A DNA stretch of 48,045 bases from contig JNJK01000034.1 of the NCBI GenBank assembly GCA_000701625.1, forward strand, positions 1 through 48,045. Direction: 5' to 3'. Origin of the DNA: Lachnospiraceae bacterium MC2017 (GTDB lineage Bacteria; Bacillota; Clostridia; Lachnospirales; Lachnospiraceae). The notes under the pieces were generated by a model, which was given only the letters and a program-made list of their open reading frames with translations, was not told the DNA's origin and ran no database searches. The translations under genes and the position numbers were made by a program. Below, piece after piece: positions 32,201 to 41,192 of the stretch (within the stretch, counting starts at the first letter, position 1; each line of letters starts with the position of its first letter).

Positions 32201-33127
32201 TTATCGAACCACAGAAATCATATCATTTTTCAAGTCATATCGATAAACTTCATCTGACAGATAGTCCTCATCATGAACGACAGATCTATTGACGCTCAAA
32301 ACCATACCACGAAGTTCATTTATATCCATTTCTTCGTATTCCGGGAGAATGATCATTTCATGTACGGATGACGGCAACAGTATCAGATTAACCGCTCTCT
32401 CCTCTGCAAATTCACGTAGGATATCCGGTGACAAAATCCCTGCCGCGGCGTAACAACCACTCCGATTAGTAAGTACATACATAGGCAAAACATCATATCC
32501 AAAAATATCTTTCTCAATGATATCCGTTATGCCACATATCCGGGGATTAACGAGTTCATTCATATTCTCCATTGCTGTCGCATAGAGTTCTTCTTCACCC
32601 ACTCCCCATACCTTTATATGCTCATTTTTAACAGTAACGCTTCCAAAAGATTCCTTCTCTCCAACATACACGACATATATTACAGCAAGATCCAAAAAGT
32701 CTCTGTGCGGAATACCCGACAGCATTTTCTCATTTCGAGCTTTATTAACAAGTCTGAACCCTATCTTATTTTGAACAGACTCAAAATTCATAAATTCATC
32801 GATACCGAAAAATCCCGGATTCCTGTTACTACTATAGACTTTAAGAATACCATTAACTATCTCCTGTATATTTTTATCGCCCTCCATATACTCTTTATAA
32901 AATGATTCCAGATAAATAGTAGGAGCTATCTTACTTTCAACTTCAGAAATAGATACACCACACATCTTCACCGCATTATTTTTCATCACTTCCGTCTTTT
33001 TTATGCGAAATTCAAGTCCACATATCTCCTTAAGTTCATCAACGACACGATCACAAAATATACCAAATTCCATCTTCTCCGACTCCGATGTGTCTCTCAC
33101 TTCAAAATCAATTTTAAAATTATCCAT
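32201..33127 (-). CDS. DUF5688-like protein, function unknown
   Basis: This 308-residue protein has VSISEVESKIAPTIYLESFYKEYMEGDKNIQEIVNGILKVY, a pattern I associate with DUF5688, a family abundant in Lachnospiraceae and of unknown function. The second half (HRDFLDLAVIYVVYVG, VLPMYVLTNRSGCYAAAGILS, LLPSSVHEMIILPE) fits the same family. No signal peptide or membrane segment is seen. The start at 33127 has GGAAAGGAG upstream. The longer open frame to 33268 is not supported. It is monocistronic between efp and tRNA-Arg. Confidence 0.8.
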   Translation of the reverse strand: MDNFKIDFEVRDTSESEKMEFGIFCDRVVDELKEICGLEFRIKKTEVMKNNAVKMCGVSISEVESKIAPTIYLESFYKEYMEGDKNIQEIVNGILKVYSSNRNPGFFGIDEFMNFESVQNKIGFRLVNKARNEKMLSGIPHRDFLDLAVIYVVYVGEKESFGSVTVKNEHIKVWGVGEEELYATAMENMNELVNPRICGITDIIEKDIFGYDVLPMYVLTNRSGCYAAAGILSPDILREFAEERAVNLILLPSSVHEMIILPEYEEMDINELRGMVLSVNRSVVHDEDYLSDEVYRYDLKNDMISVVR

Positions 33128-33523
33128 AAAACTCCTTTCCAGCTGTCGCCGGCGTGCGTGGCACGTAAAACATAAATTTTTCTGATCTTGACTGAGATGT
33201 TTGAATAGCAGAAGTTGATAAAGCAAAAGAACAGACTCCCGCGCAGAGAAAAAGGCAGAAAAATCCATGTATGATGTAAATCAATTAAATTAAACAATGA
33301 AATATCGATCCGAACCGGATCATGAACTCCCTAAAAAAGAGAATAAAAGAATAAATATATCAGAATGATATATTTGAATAATATGCTTGAACAAACGGAA
33401 TATCAATCCAATGGTCATAAATCGATCGATTTATGACCATCAGTATGATAATGTACCCAGAAATAATGTTACTGCTCTCTCTGGTAAATACTTCGTTTAC
33501 GTATAAACAATAACGAAATAACC
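33128..33523. other. Intergenic region between efp and the DUF5688-like gene
   Basis: About 400 bp without a convincing gene. It is AT-rich, with a perfect 30-bp palindrome at 33411-33440 and a small GATCCG/CGGATC inverted repeat near 33309-33323. The palindrome may form the efp terminator as a hairpin, but no T run follows on the minus strand. Confidence 0.6.
33411..33440. repeat. Perfect 30-bp palindrome
   Basis: Fifteen bases, ATGGTCATAAATCGA, are followed directly by their reverse complement. There is no spacer. It lies 84 bp after the efp stop. Perfect zero-loop palindromes of this length are uncommon in chromosomes. Confidence 0.85.
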
Positions 33524-34081
33524 TCAGACACGAGAGAGATACTCACCTGTACGAGTATCGATCTTGATCTTATCGCCCTGGTTAACGAACAGAGGTACAT
33601 TTACCTGTGCTCCGGTCTCAACGATTGCCGGCTTACTTGCACCTGTAGCTGTATCGCCCTTAAATCCAGGCTCAGTCTCAGTAATCTCAAGCTCAACAAA
33701 AAGAGGAGGCTCAACTGCAAATACAGAACCATTGTAAGAGTTGATCTTGCAGTTCTCGTTCTCCTTAACGAACTTCATTGCATCGCCAACTACATCCTGC
33801 GCGATAGAAATCTGCTCATAAGACTCAGGATCCATGAAATTGTAAAGATCACCATCATTGTAAAGATACTGCATATCTCTACGATCTATGTGAGCTGTCG
33901 GGAATTTTTCCGTAGGGCGGAAGGTCTTCTCAACAACACCACCGTTGATGATATTCTTCAGCTTTGTTCTTACGAAAGCAGCACCTTTACCGGGCTTAAC
34001 ATGCTGAAACTCAATTATCTGAAATACGTTGCCTTCGATCTCAACGGTCAGGCCATTCCGAAAATCACCTGCAGAAACCAT
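33524..34081 (-). CDS. efp: Elongation factor P
   Basis: EF-P rescues ribosomes stalled at polyproline stretches. It is 185 residues in three beta-barrel domains. The tip loop is [15 protein letters not shown], with the lysine that is modified in some bacteria. Domain III ends [17 protein letters not shown]. It is downstream of yqeG with a 76-bp gap. Confidence 0.98.
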   Translation of the reverse strand: MVSAGDFRNGLTVEIEGNVFQIIEFQHVKPGKGAAFVRTKLKNIINGGVVEKTFRPTEKFPTAHIDRRDMQYLYNDGDLYNFMDPESYEQISIAQDVVGDAMKFVKENENCKINSYNGSVFAVEPPLFVELEITETEPGFKGDTATGASKPAIVETGAQVNVPLFVNQGDKIKIDTRTGEYLSRV

Positions 34082-34157
34082 AAAAATAATCCTCCTATTA
34101 GAACAATCCAGTCAAAATACTAAAATATTTTACACTAGATGAATGATCTTTTCAACC

Positions 34158-34667
34158 TCATTTTGAATTGTGTGAAAAATAACGCTTTAAAACGACTGCC
34201 TCAAGACGACGTTTCAGAACGATCTGAATTTCTTCTTTCGGATTTATAGGGTGAACCAGTATGTTTCTGATACCGGCTCTGTGAGCTCCCCAGACATCTG
34301 TAAAAAGCTGGTCTCCTACAAACAGAGTAGTTCCGGAATTTGTTCCCATCTTTTTCATTGCCGCAAAATACCCACTCCGTGAGGGCTTATTTGCCTTAAA
34401 TATATATGATGCATATTTTACATCTTCCGCAAAATGCTTTACCCTCGGCTCTTTATTATTAGATAAAAGCAACGCCTTAAATCCTATATCATGAAGCCGT
34501 TTAAATAATTCTCTGGCTCTATCATCAGCAGGAGCATCATGCGGAACCAGTGTATTGTCCACATCAAAGATCACTCCCCGATAACCCTGATCATAAAGCG
34601 ACTCAAAATCTATTTCATATGTGGATCTCACATATTCATCCGGATAGAAATTTTCAAAAAACCCCAT
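34158..34667 (-). CDS. yqeG: YqeG-family HAD phosphatase (subfamily IIIA)
   Basis: A 169-residue HAD-superfamily phosphatase. Motif I is GVIFDVDNTLVPHD, motif II is ALLLSNN, and motif IV is TLFVGDQLFTDVWGAHRAGI. The physiological substrate is not known to me; the family resembles phosphatidylglycerophosphate phosphatases. AAGGAGAA precedes the ATG. It lies behind the nrdR terminator and ahead of efp. Confidence 0.92.
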   Translation of the reverse strand: MGFFENFYPDEYVRSTYEIDFESLYDQGYRGVIFDVDNTLVPHDAPADDRARELFKRLHDIGFKALLLSNNKEPRVKHFAEDVKYASYIFKANKPSRSGYFAAMKKMGTNSGTTLFVGDQLFTDVWGAHRAGIRNILVHPINPKEEIQIVLKRRLEAVVLKRYFSHNSK

Positions 34668-34691
34668 CTTTTCCGGTTCTCCTTTTCATAT

Positions 34692-34723
34692 AAAAAGGTG
34701 CCGCATCACTGCAGCACCTTTTT
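34692..34723 (-). terminator. Terminator overlapping the end of nrdR
   Basis: AAAAAGGTGCTGCA-GTGA-TGCGGCACCTTTTT is a 14-bp stem. Its left arm encodes the last residues of NrdR, and the stop codon TGA lies in the loop. It ends the ftsZ-nrdR transcript. Confidence 0.88.
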
Positions 34724-35155
34724 AAGCTCATCCATAAAAGAATTTACATCCTTAAACTCACGATAGACAGAAGCAAAACGAACGTAAGCAACCGCTTCCA
34801 GATCCTTCAGCTTCTCCATGACCATTTCTCCGATCACCGATGATGGAATCTCCCGCTCTCCAATATTGAAAATCTCGGTTTCAACCTCATCAAGCAACTT
34901 TGTGATCTTTTCTGCCGGAATCGGACGCTTGTGACATGCAAGAAGCACACCGCGTTCGATCTTTCGCCTGTCATAAGCTTCCCTGTTACTGTCTTTCTTT
35001 ATGACCATAAGCGGAATCGTCTCAACTTTTTCATAAGTTGTGAATCTCTTTCCGCATTCGTCACACACTCTTCGCCTCCTAATGGCATTATTTTCCTCAG
35101 AAGGACGTGAATCGATGACTCTTGTATTATCATGACCGCAATATGGACATCTCAT
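34706..35155 (-). CDS. nrdR: Transcriptional repressor NrdR
   Basis: NrdR represses ribonucleotide reductase genes, sensing ATP/dATP through an ATP-cone. The 149-residue protein opens with a zinc ribbon (MRCPYCGHDNTRVIDSR, then CDECGKRFTTYE) followed by the ATP-cone (VIKKDSNREAYDRRKIERGVLLAC). GAGAGGAAG lies before the ATG. It is 57 bp after ftsZ. Confidence 0.97.
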   Translation of the reverse strand: MRCPYCGHDNTRVIDSRPSEENNAIRRRRVCDECGKRFTTYEKVETIPLMVIKKDSNREAYDRRKIERGVLLACHKRPIPAEKITKLLDEVETEIFNIGEREIPSSVIGEMVMEKLKDLEAVAYVRFASVYREFKDVNSFMDELKKVLQ

Positions 35156-35212
35156 TTGTCAGGCTTCCTCTCAGCTATTCTATTCACTCAACCAGGCTCC
35201 TCTTATATGATT

Positions 35213-36406
35213 TCAGTTTCTCTTAAGGAAATCCGGAACCTTGATACTTCTGGGCTGAAGTCTGGGTGTGCTAGGCGCACTTACCTGTCCTGACGGTGTA
35301 CTCTGTGATGTCGGTGTCGGAGTGCTGCTTCCAAGATTACCTGCATTATATGCGCCGGGATTAAACGGAGCAGTTCCATGCACACCTGTTGAAAGACCCG
35401 GATTCGGATACTTTATGCCACCAAGCATACCTGTACTCTTTGCCTGCTGACTATCATTCTCTTCGAGTCCCGTTGCAATAACAGTGATCTTGACGAAATC
35501 AGCCTCAGACTTATCCTCTTTCGCACCAAAGATAACATTTGTATCTTCGCCTGTAAGCGACTCAACATAGTCACTCGCTTCTGATGCTTCGAACAAGGTG
35601 ATATCACCTGAAATATTGATGATGGTATTAGCAGCTCCACTAATAGTAGTCTCAAGAAGAGGACTCTCTACCGCAAGCTTAACTGCCTCAAGCGCCTTAT
35701 TCTCTCCCTTTGCCATACCTATTCCGATATGTGCAATACCCTTATCCTTCATAACTGTACGTACATCCGCAAAGTCAAGGTTGATAAGAGCCGGAACGTT
35801 AATAAGGTCTGTGATTCCCTGTACAGCCTGCTGAAGCACTTCATCAGCTTTCTTAAGTGAATCGGAGAATGAAGTCTTTCTATCAACAATCTCCAGAAGC
35901 TTATCATTAGGAATAACGATCAATGTATCTACTGCATTCTTAAGTTTTTCAATACCTGATTTCGCATTGTTCATACGGGTTCTTGCTTCAAACTTAAACG
36001 GTTTTGTAACAACACCAACAGTAAGAATACCCATATCTTTAGCGATACGCGCAATGACCGGAGCCGCACCTGTTCCAGTACCGCCGCCCATTCCACAGGT
36101 AACGAAGACCATATCATATCCCTTTACGGTATTTGTGATCTCATCCTGGCTTTCCTCTGCCGCTTTCTCACCGACCTCCGGATTTGCACCGGCGCCAAGT
36201 CCCTTTGTCAGCTTTTCGCCGATCTGTAAGAGCTTCGGAGACTTACACAGCTGCAGAGCCTGCTTATCAGTATTTACACCGAGGAAATCTACACCCTCGA
36301 TCTTTTCATCTATCATTCTGTTGACAGCATTATTTCCTGCTCCACCTACTCCAATTACGAGTATCTTGCAGCCATTTACTGCCTCATCTTCCTTAATTTC
36401 CAGCAC
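35213..36406 (-). CDS. ftsZ: Cell division protein FtsZ
   Basis: The tubulin-like GTPase that forms the Z ring. The nucleotide-binding parts are [13 protein letters not shown] and the tubulin signature [16 protein letters not shown]. The T7 loop is [12 protein letters not shown] Ser/Thr/Pro-rich linker leads to the conserved tail PDFLKRN, which binds partner proteins. The 397 residues are typical. The start codon is GTG, with AAAGGAGG about 10 bp upstream. It has its own promoter (36489-36517). No ftsA is nearby, as in many Clostridia. Confidence 0.98.
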   Translation of the reverse strand: MLEIKEDEAVNGCKILVIGVGGAGNNAVNRMIDEKIEGVDFLGVNTDKQALQLCKSPKLLQIGEKLTKGLGAGANPEVGEKAAEESQDEITNTVKGYDMVFVTCGMGGGTGTGAAPVIARIAKDMGILTVGVVTKPFKFEARTRMNNAKSGIEKLKNAVDTLIVIPNDKLLEIVDRKTSFSDSLKKADEVLQQAVQGITDLINVPALINLDFADVRTVMKDKGIAHIGIGMAKGENKALEAVKLAVESPLLETTISGAANTIINISGDITLFEASEASDYVESLTGEDTNVIFGAKEDKSEADFVKITVIATGLEENDSQQAKSTGMLGGIKYPNPGLSTGVHGTAPFNPGAYNAGNLGSSTPTPTSQSTPSGQVSAPSTPRLQPRSIKVPDFLKRN

Positions 36407-36488
36407 GGAATAACTCCTCCTTTACACCCTTCATTCGGCTCTCCTAGAGAGATTGTACCTAAAATAATCCCTTTTAAACCTATTTATA

Positions 36489-36517
36489 ATAATATATATT
36501 CCGATACAATAAATCAA
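36489..36517 (-). promoter_or_regulatory. Promoter of ftsZ
   Basis: TTGATT, 17 bp, TATTAT on the minus strand. The leader is about 75 nt. Confidence 0.68.
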
Positions 36518-36560
36518 CCTCTAATTCATGCCGAACTGTGATTTTGTTATTGTAAACCAT

Positions 36561-36589
36561 CTGAAATTCGCTCTGGTAACGAATTTCAG
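36561..36589. terminator. Hairpin between ftsQ and ftsZ
   Basis: CTGAAATTCG / CGAATTTCAG is a 10-bp stem with a 9-base loop, 32 bp past the ftsQ stop. No T run follows, so it may only weaken read-through into ftsZ. Confidence 0.45.
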
Positions 36590-36621
36590 CGGTCAGGTCA
36601 GAAAATCAGATTTTTTTCCCA

Positions 36622-37368
36622 TCACTCATCTTCTTCAAACGTTATGTATCCGTCCGAATTTTCTTCACTGTAGTTTTCCATCCGGAGCACACCTTTTAAC
36701 CCTTTGAGAGATGGTACTATATACCGCAGGCGTATCATCTTCTCATCGATATTATCCATGGTTCCAAGCGCAACCCTTGCTTCACCAAAAAACAATGTTA
36801 TGGTGTCATCCCTGCTGAAATAGATCGAGTCTGTAACAATATCATATTTTGTAAGAAGCTGCGTTATCGAAAGAATATCATTAAATATTTCCGGATCCTT
36901 TACAGGAAGCTGTTCTCCGACAACACAATGATCAAAATCAAGTCCCGTTACATACGGAATGCCTTCAAGCTGTCTTGCGGAACTCTCAACAATGATACCA
37001 TCTCTGTCAAAATACATATAGTGATCTAAAAATCCAACATAACCGGCAACAGCCTTCTCATACACCTCTATGGTGATAGAATGAGAAGAATTGATATTCA
37101 CATCCATTCTCTCGATGAACGGAATATTCGTCACCGGACGATTTCTGTATCTAAACAACAGATACAGTGAATTATTTCCCATTGGACCGGTCATGATCAT
37201 ATCCTGCACTTCCTGATCGGTATAATGAGAACTTCCTGTCACTGTCACTTCCGTAACCATGAAAAATGACCTGACAAAGAAGACTGCTCCCAGCAATAAT
37301 GCGATTACCGCAAGAACCAGGATCAGATTTTTCAAAGATTTCAGTTGTATTCCCCTCCGCCATCGCAT
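36622..37368 (-). CDS. ftsQ: Cell division protein FtsQ/DivIB
   Basis: A 248-residue single-pass membrane protein of the divisome, regulating septal wall synthesis with FtsL. Basic N-terminus, a membrane helix at about 13-32 (LILVLAVIALLLGAVFFVRS), then a POTRA domain (VTEVTVTGSSHYTDQEVQDMI) and a beta domain (RQLEGIPYVTGLDFDH). The start overlaps the ftsW stop by one base (TGATG), so translation is coupled. Confidence 0.93.
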   Translation of the reverse strand: MRWRRGIQLKSLKNLILVLAVIALLLGAVFFVRSFFMVTEVTVTGSSHYTDQEVQDMIMTGPMGNNSLYLLFRYRNRPVTNIPFIERMDVNINSSHSITIEVYEKAVAGYVGFLDHYMYFDRDGIIVESSARQLEGIPYVTGLDFDHCVVGEQLPVKDPEIFNDILSITQLLTKYDIVTDSIYFSRDDTITLFFGEARVALGTMDNIDEKMIRLRYIVPSLKGLKGVLRMENYSEENSDGYITFEEDE

Positions 37369-38504
37369 CAGACTTGAATACTCCTTGAAACATTGAGTGC
37401 AATGCCTATTTCAGTTAACAGAAACAATACCGATGTTCCTCCAAAGGATATGAACGGAAGAGTGATACCGGTATTTGGTATCGAATTTGTTACAACGGCT
37501 ATATTCAGGATCACCTGAATAGAAATATGCCCCATAACTCCAACTACCAAAAGCGCTCCAAATTTATCCGGCGCATTATTCGCCACAACCATAAAACGCC
37601 ATATGAGGATCAAAAACAAGATTAAAATAGCTGTAGCACCAAACAAGCCAAGTTCTTCGCAGATGATTGAAAAGATCATATCATTTTGGGCTTCCGGAAC
37701 AAATCCCAGTTTCTGTGTACTCTGTCCCAGCCCCTTGCCAAATATGCCTCCAGCACCTATTGAATATAACGACTGAAGCGTCTGATATCCGGTTCCGGAC
37801 GCATATGCCTCCGGATTAAGCCACGCTCTGATACGTGATAATCTGAATCCTGCATCCGGCGGAAGCTCTCCGCTGGCAATAACCCAGACCCCAAGACCGG
37901 CAAGTCCGATCACAAGCACTGCTCCAAGAACAAAATACCAATATTTCGGGGTAGCTACAAAAAACATCAACGCAACTATGCCAAAAACGATAATAGCCGA
38001 ACTCAGGTTATCCGTAAGCTTATAAAGCATCAATGACGGGATTCCTCCTATGACTGCTATGGCCATTATGTTTTTTCTCATATTTGCATTTATCTTTGGC
38101 CCCTCTCTTCCACACAGAAGTGCTGCAACAAAGAGAATGACTGCGATCTTAGCTGCCTCTGCCGGCTGAAAAGAAAAACTTCCGACTCCAAGCCACCGTC
38201 TGGCACCATTCCTGGTAATACCGAGCGGCGTCCTGACCAAAATGATCAAAAATAGTGAAATCACATATGACGCCAACGCAAATCGTCTCCAAAAATGATA
38301 ATCGATCCTGGAAACAATAAGCATACAAACAACCCCCAAGGCAGTTGCTCGGGCCTGACTCCTAAGATAAAAGGTCGGATCATTAAATTTCAAGCTTGCT
38401 TCATACGAACTTGCGGAATAAACCATGATCAATCCAAATACCAGAAGCACGACTACAGCCAGAAGCAGATTTACATCCATGGCTGATTTTCCGGACTTAG
38501 CCAT
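37368..38504 (-). CDS. ftsW: SEDS-family peptidoglycan glycosyltransferase FtsW
   Basis: FtsW polymerises lipid II at the septum together with the class B PBP encoded upstream. It is 378 residues with about ten membrane helices. Family motifs: RRWLGVGSFSFQPAEAAKIA, YQTLQSLYSIGAGGIFGKGLGQS, and FVPEAQNDMIFSIICEELG. The C-terminal GITLPFISFGGTSVL is also present. RodA or SpoVE are relatives, and the cluster position favours FtsW. Confidence 0.95.
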   Translation of the reverse strand: MAKSGKSAMDVNLLLAVVVLLVFGLIMVYSASSYEASLKFNDPTFYLRSQARATALGVVCMLIVSRIDYHFWRRFALASYVISLFLIILVRTPLGITRNGARRWLGVGSFSFQPAEAAKIAVILFVAALLCGREGPKINANMRKNIMAIAVIGGIPSLMLYKLTDNLSSAIIVFGIVALMFFVATPKYWYFVLGAVLVIGLAGLGVWVIASGELPPDAGFRLSRIRAWLNPEAYASGTGYQTLQSLYSIGAGGIFGKGLGQSTQKLGFVPEAQNDMIFSIICEELGLFGATAILILFLILIWRFMVVANNAPDKFGALLVVGVMGHISIQVILNIAVVTNSIPNTGITLPFISFGGTSVLFLLTEIGIALNVSRSIQV

Positions 38505-38528
38505 TTTATATCCTCATTTTACTTACTC

Positions 38529-39914
38529 TCACGCTTTAAGATACTCTCTTACGTACTGCTTAAAGAGATCTCCACGCTCTTCATAACTCTTAAACATATC
38601 CCAGCTTGCACATGCAGGGGAAAGCAATACTGCATCACCCTTTTCCGCATGATCATGGCAGACCTGCACTGCCTCTTTCAGATCACCGACCATAACTATG
38701 TCCGTAAAGCCGTGTTTCTCTGCACACTTCTTTATATCACCTGCTGTTTCACCCATAAGCACCAGAAGTTTGACCTTATCACCAAAAGACTTGATCCAGT
38801 CATCATACGGAAGCTTCTTATCATATCCGCCGCCAATAAGAAGAGTTGGCTTTGACATCGCTTCTATCGCCTTAATAGCAGCGTCTGTATTAGTTCCCTT
38901 GGAATCGTTATAGTAAACTACATCATTGATAGTCTCTACATACTCGATCCTGTGCTCTACTGCCTTAAACTTGCGGATAACATCAGCTATCAGTTCTACC
39001 GGTACTCCATAGCTAAAAGCCATTCCCACCGCAGCCATCACATTCTCATAGTTATGACTTCCGATAAGATTCATGTCATGAATATTTATTACTTTTGTTC
39101 CGTTATAATAAATATCATCTTTCTGAAGATGGACAAAATCTACATTCGGAAGATCCTTTTCAAAGTCTGCATTTCTTGTAAAATACACAACCTTTGCATT
39201 TGTCCGCTCGCCAAATTCACGAGTATAAGGGTCATCATAATTAAGAACTATCGTGTCATCAGCAGTCTGCTTCTCAGCTATACGTTCTTTAACAGCCACA
39301 TAATTTTCCATAGTATGATGTCTGTTGAGATGATCCGGAGTTATATTCAGGATTGCTGAGACATGCGGATGGAACTCATGAATAGTCTCCAGCTGGAATG
39401 AACTTATCTCTGCTACAACTATAGAATTCTCGTCAGTCGCTGTTGCAGCATCTGTATACGGATTTCCGATATTTCCAACTACAAAAACCTTTCTGCCTTC
39501 CTCTGTTTCAGCGAAAGCCTTCATGATCTCTCCAACAAGTGATGTTGTAGTTGTCTTTCCATTCGTACCGGTAATAGCGAGCAGATCACCCTTTGAGGAC
39601 TGGTATGCCAGTTCCACCTCACCGTAAACGGGAATTCTATGCATTTTAAGGTCCTCAACCATAGGACTGTCTATCGGTACTCCCGGGCTTATCACTGCAC
39701 AATCAACACTCTGCCATACGTCATCAGGCATGTCCTTAAGGACGAGACGTACTTCTGCATCTTCTTGAAAGTTTTTCATAATAGCGACGCGATCAACAGT
39801 ATCTTTTGCGTCATAAAGAATGACATTCGCGCCAATTTTCAGTAAAAGCCGTGTTGCGCCGATGCCGCTTTTTCCTGTACCGATTACCAGAACATTGAGA
39901 CCCTTGAAATTCAT
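38529..39914 (-). CDS. murD: UDP-N-acetylmuramoylalanine--D-glutamate ligase
   Basis: MurD adds D-Glu to UDP-MurNAc-L-Ala using ATP. The UDP-binding domain starts NVLVIGTGKSGIGATRLLLK. The ATP loop is AITGTNGKTTTTSLVGEI, and the C-terminal domain has EHRIEYVETINDVVYYNDSKGTN and LLSPACASWDMFKSYEERG. The start at 39914 has AAAGGTG upstream; a 12-codon extension to 39950 is less likely. It has 461 residues. The 220-bp gap before it (39915-40134) has only a GTAACAGTTCACA motif resembling the foldback repeat. Confidence 0.97.
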   Translation of the reverse strand: MNFKGLNVLVIGTGKSGIGATRLLLKIGANVILYDAKDTVDRVAIMKNFQEDAEVRLVLKDMPDDVWQSVDCAVISPGVPIDSPMVEDLKMHRIPVYGEVELAYQSSKGDLLAITGTNGKTTTTSLVGEIMKAFAETEEGRKVFVVGNIGNPYTDAATATDENSIVVAEISSFQLETIHEFHPHVSAILNITPDHLNRHHTMENYVAVKERIAEKQTADDTIVLNYDDPYTREFGERTNAKVVYFTRNADFEKDLPNVDFVHLQKDDIYYNGTKVINIHDMNLIGSHNYENVMAAVGMAFSYGVPVELIADVIRKFKAVEHRIEYVETINDVVYYNDSKGTNTDAAIKAIEAMSKPTLLIGGGYDKKLPYDDWIKSFGDKVKLLVLMGETAGDIKKCAEKHGFTDIVMVGDLKEAVQVCHDHAEKGDAVLLSPACASWDMFKSYEERGDLFKQYVREYLKA

Positions 39915-39941
39915 TTCTGCACCTTTCTTGTAGCTGTCGTA

Positions 39942-39983
39942 ACAGTTCACATTTCTTTAAGCTCTGAACCGTTACGGTAACCC
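39942..39983. repeat. Possible remnant of the GTTAC/GTTCAC repeat
   Basis: GTAACAGTTCACA, then AACCGTTACGGTAACC, resemble the ends of the foldback element at 20621-20820. Similarity is limited to about 12 bases, so relation is uncertain. No gene lies in 39915-40134. Confidence 0.35.
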
Positions 39984-40134
39984 GCAATTAAAGATTTAGT
40001 TCGCAAATTGCTGATTACCATTGTGTTATTACACTATCATTCGCCCTCAGCAGCAAGTGCTTCCGGCTGTTCTGAATAGTTAACCACTGTCTTACTATGA
40101 AGCAGACAGACTAATGTATATTGCTTCTGTGACA

Positions 40135-41112
40135 TCAGATCATAAAAAATGATACGAGGCACAGAAATGCAGTCAGTGCTGTAAAAGCCCAAACAACCTT
40201 TACTTCACTCCAACCACCCAGTTCAAAATGATGATGTATCGGCGCCATCCGGAAAAATCTTTTTCCGTGAGTTGCCTTAAAATACAACACCTGAATAATA
40301 ACTGAAACCACCTCAGCGAGGTAGATGAACGCTACAAAAATGATAAATATCGGCATCTTCATAAGGATCATGCATGCTGCAACAAAACCACCAAGCGCAA
40401 GAGAACCTGTGTCTCCCATAAACACCTTGGCAGGATGCCAGTTATAGACGAGAAATCCGAAAAGACTTCCCATCATCGCAGCAGCCGAATAATTGATCGT
40501 AAGTCCCAGACGAACAGAAACCAGTGCAATAAACGCACAGATCACGATCGTAACAGAACTAAGCAGACCATCCAGACCATCCGTGAAATTAGATCCATTA
40601 ACTGTTCCTAAGATCACTACAAATAAAAAGGGTATTGTAAATATGCCGAGATTCAGATATATCGGATTTGCATCTGCCGAAAACAGTCCGGAAAAAGGAA
40701 CCATCATTTCAAACGACACACTCGTAAAATGATATATATAAAAAAGCAGAATACCGGCAACAGCTGCCTGTCCTATCATTTTCTGTATCGGGGTGAGTCC
40801 GAGAGATCTCTTCATAACTACCTTTATATAGTCATCAGTAAAACCAACCAGACCAAATCCTATAGTAGAAATGGCTATCGGTATAGCCTGACGATATTTA
40901 ACGGAAAGCACCACCGAAAACACCAGAAAAACCAGCAGGAACATTATACCGCCCATTGTCGGTGTTCCCGTTTTCTGAAGATGTGATGCTGGTCCGTTTT
41001 CTCTCTCCGTCTGGCTGGCTTTTAACCGTCTGAGCCATGGCAGGATGACAAGTCCTGACAGTGCAGTCAAACCAAACGAAAGTAACATTATTATTAAAAA
41101 ACCGAAAAACAT
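40135..41112 (-). CDS. mraY: Phospho-N-acetylmuramoyl-pentapeptide-transferase
   Basis: MraY makes lipid I by joining the MurNAc-pentapeptide to undecaprenyl phosphate. It is a polytopic membrane enzyme of 325 residues. Signature regions: GTPTMGGIMFL, the aspartate pair in GFGLVGFTDDYIKV, NFTDGLDGL, VFMGDTGSLALGG, and the C-terminal APIHHHFEL. AGAGGAAA lies before the ATG. Confidence 0.98.
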   Translation of the reverse strand: MFFGFLIIMLLSFGLTALSGLVILPWLRRLKASQTERENGPASHLQKTGTPTMGGIMFLLVFLVFSVVLSVKYRQAIPIAISTIGFGLVGFTDDYIKVVMKRSLGLTPIQKMIGQAAVAGILLFYIYHFTSVSFEMMVPFSGLFSADANPIYLNLGIFTIPFLFVVILGTVNGSNFTDGLDGLLSSVTIVICAFIALVSVRLGLTINYSAAAMMGSLFGFLVYNWHPAKVFMGDTGSLALGGFVAACMILMKMPIFIIFVAFIYLAEVVSVIIQVLYFKATHGKRFFRMAPIHHHFELGGWSEVKVVWAFTALTAFLCLVSFFMI

Positions 41113-41192
41113 ATTTTTTCCTCTGATTTAATTAGTTACAACGATTTTCAATTATAAATCATTCTTGCATACATTTCAATGCAATAGCGGCG

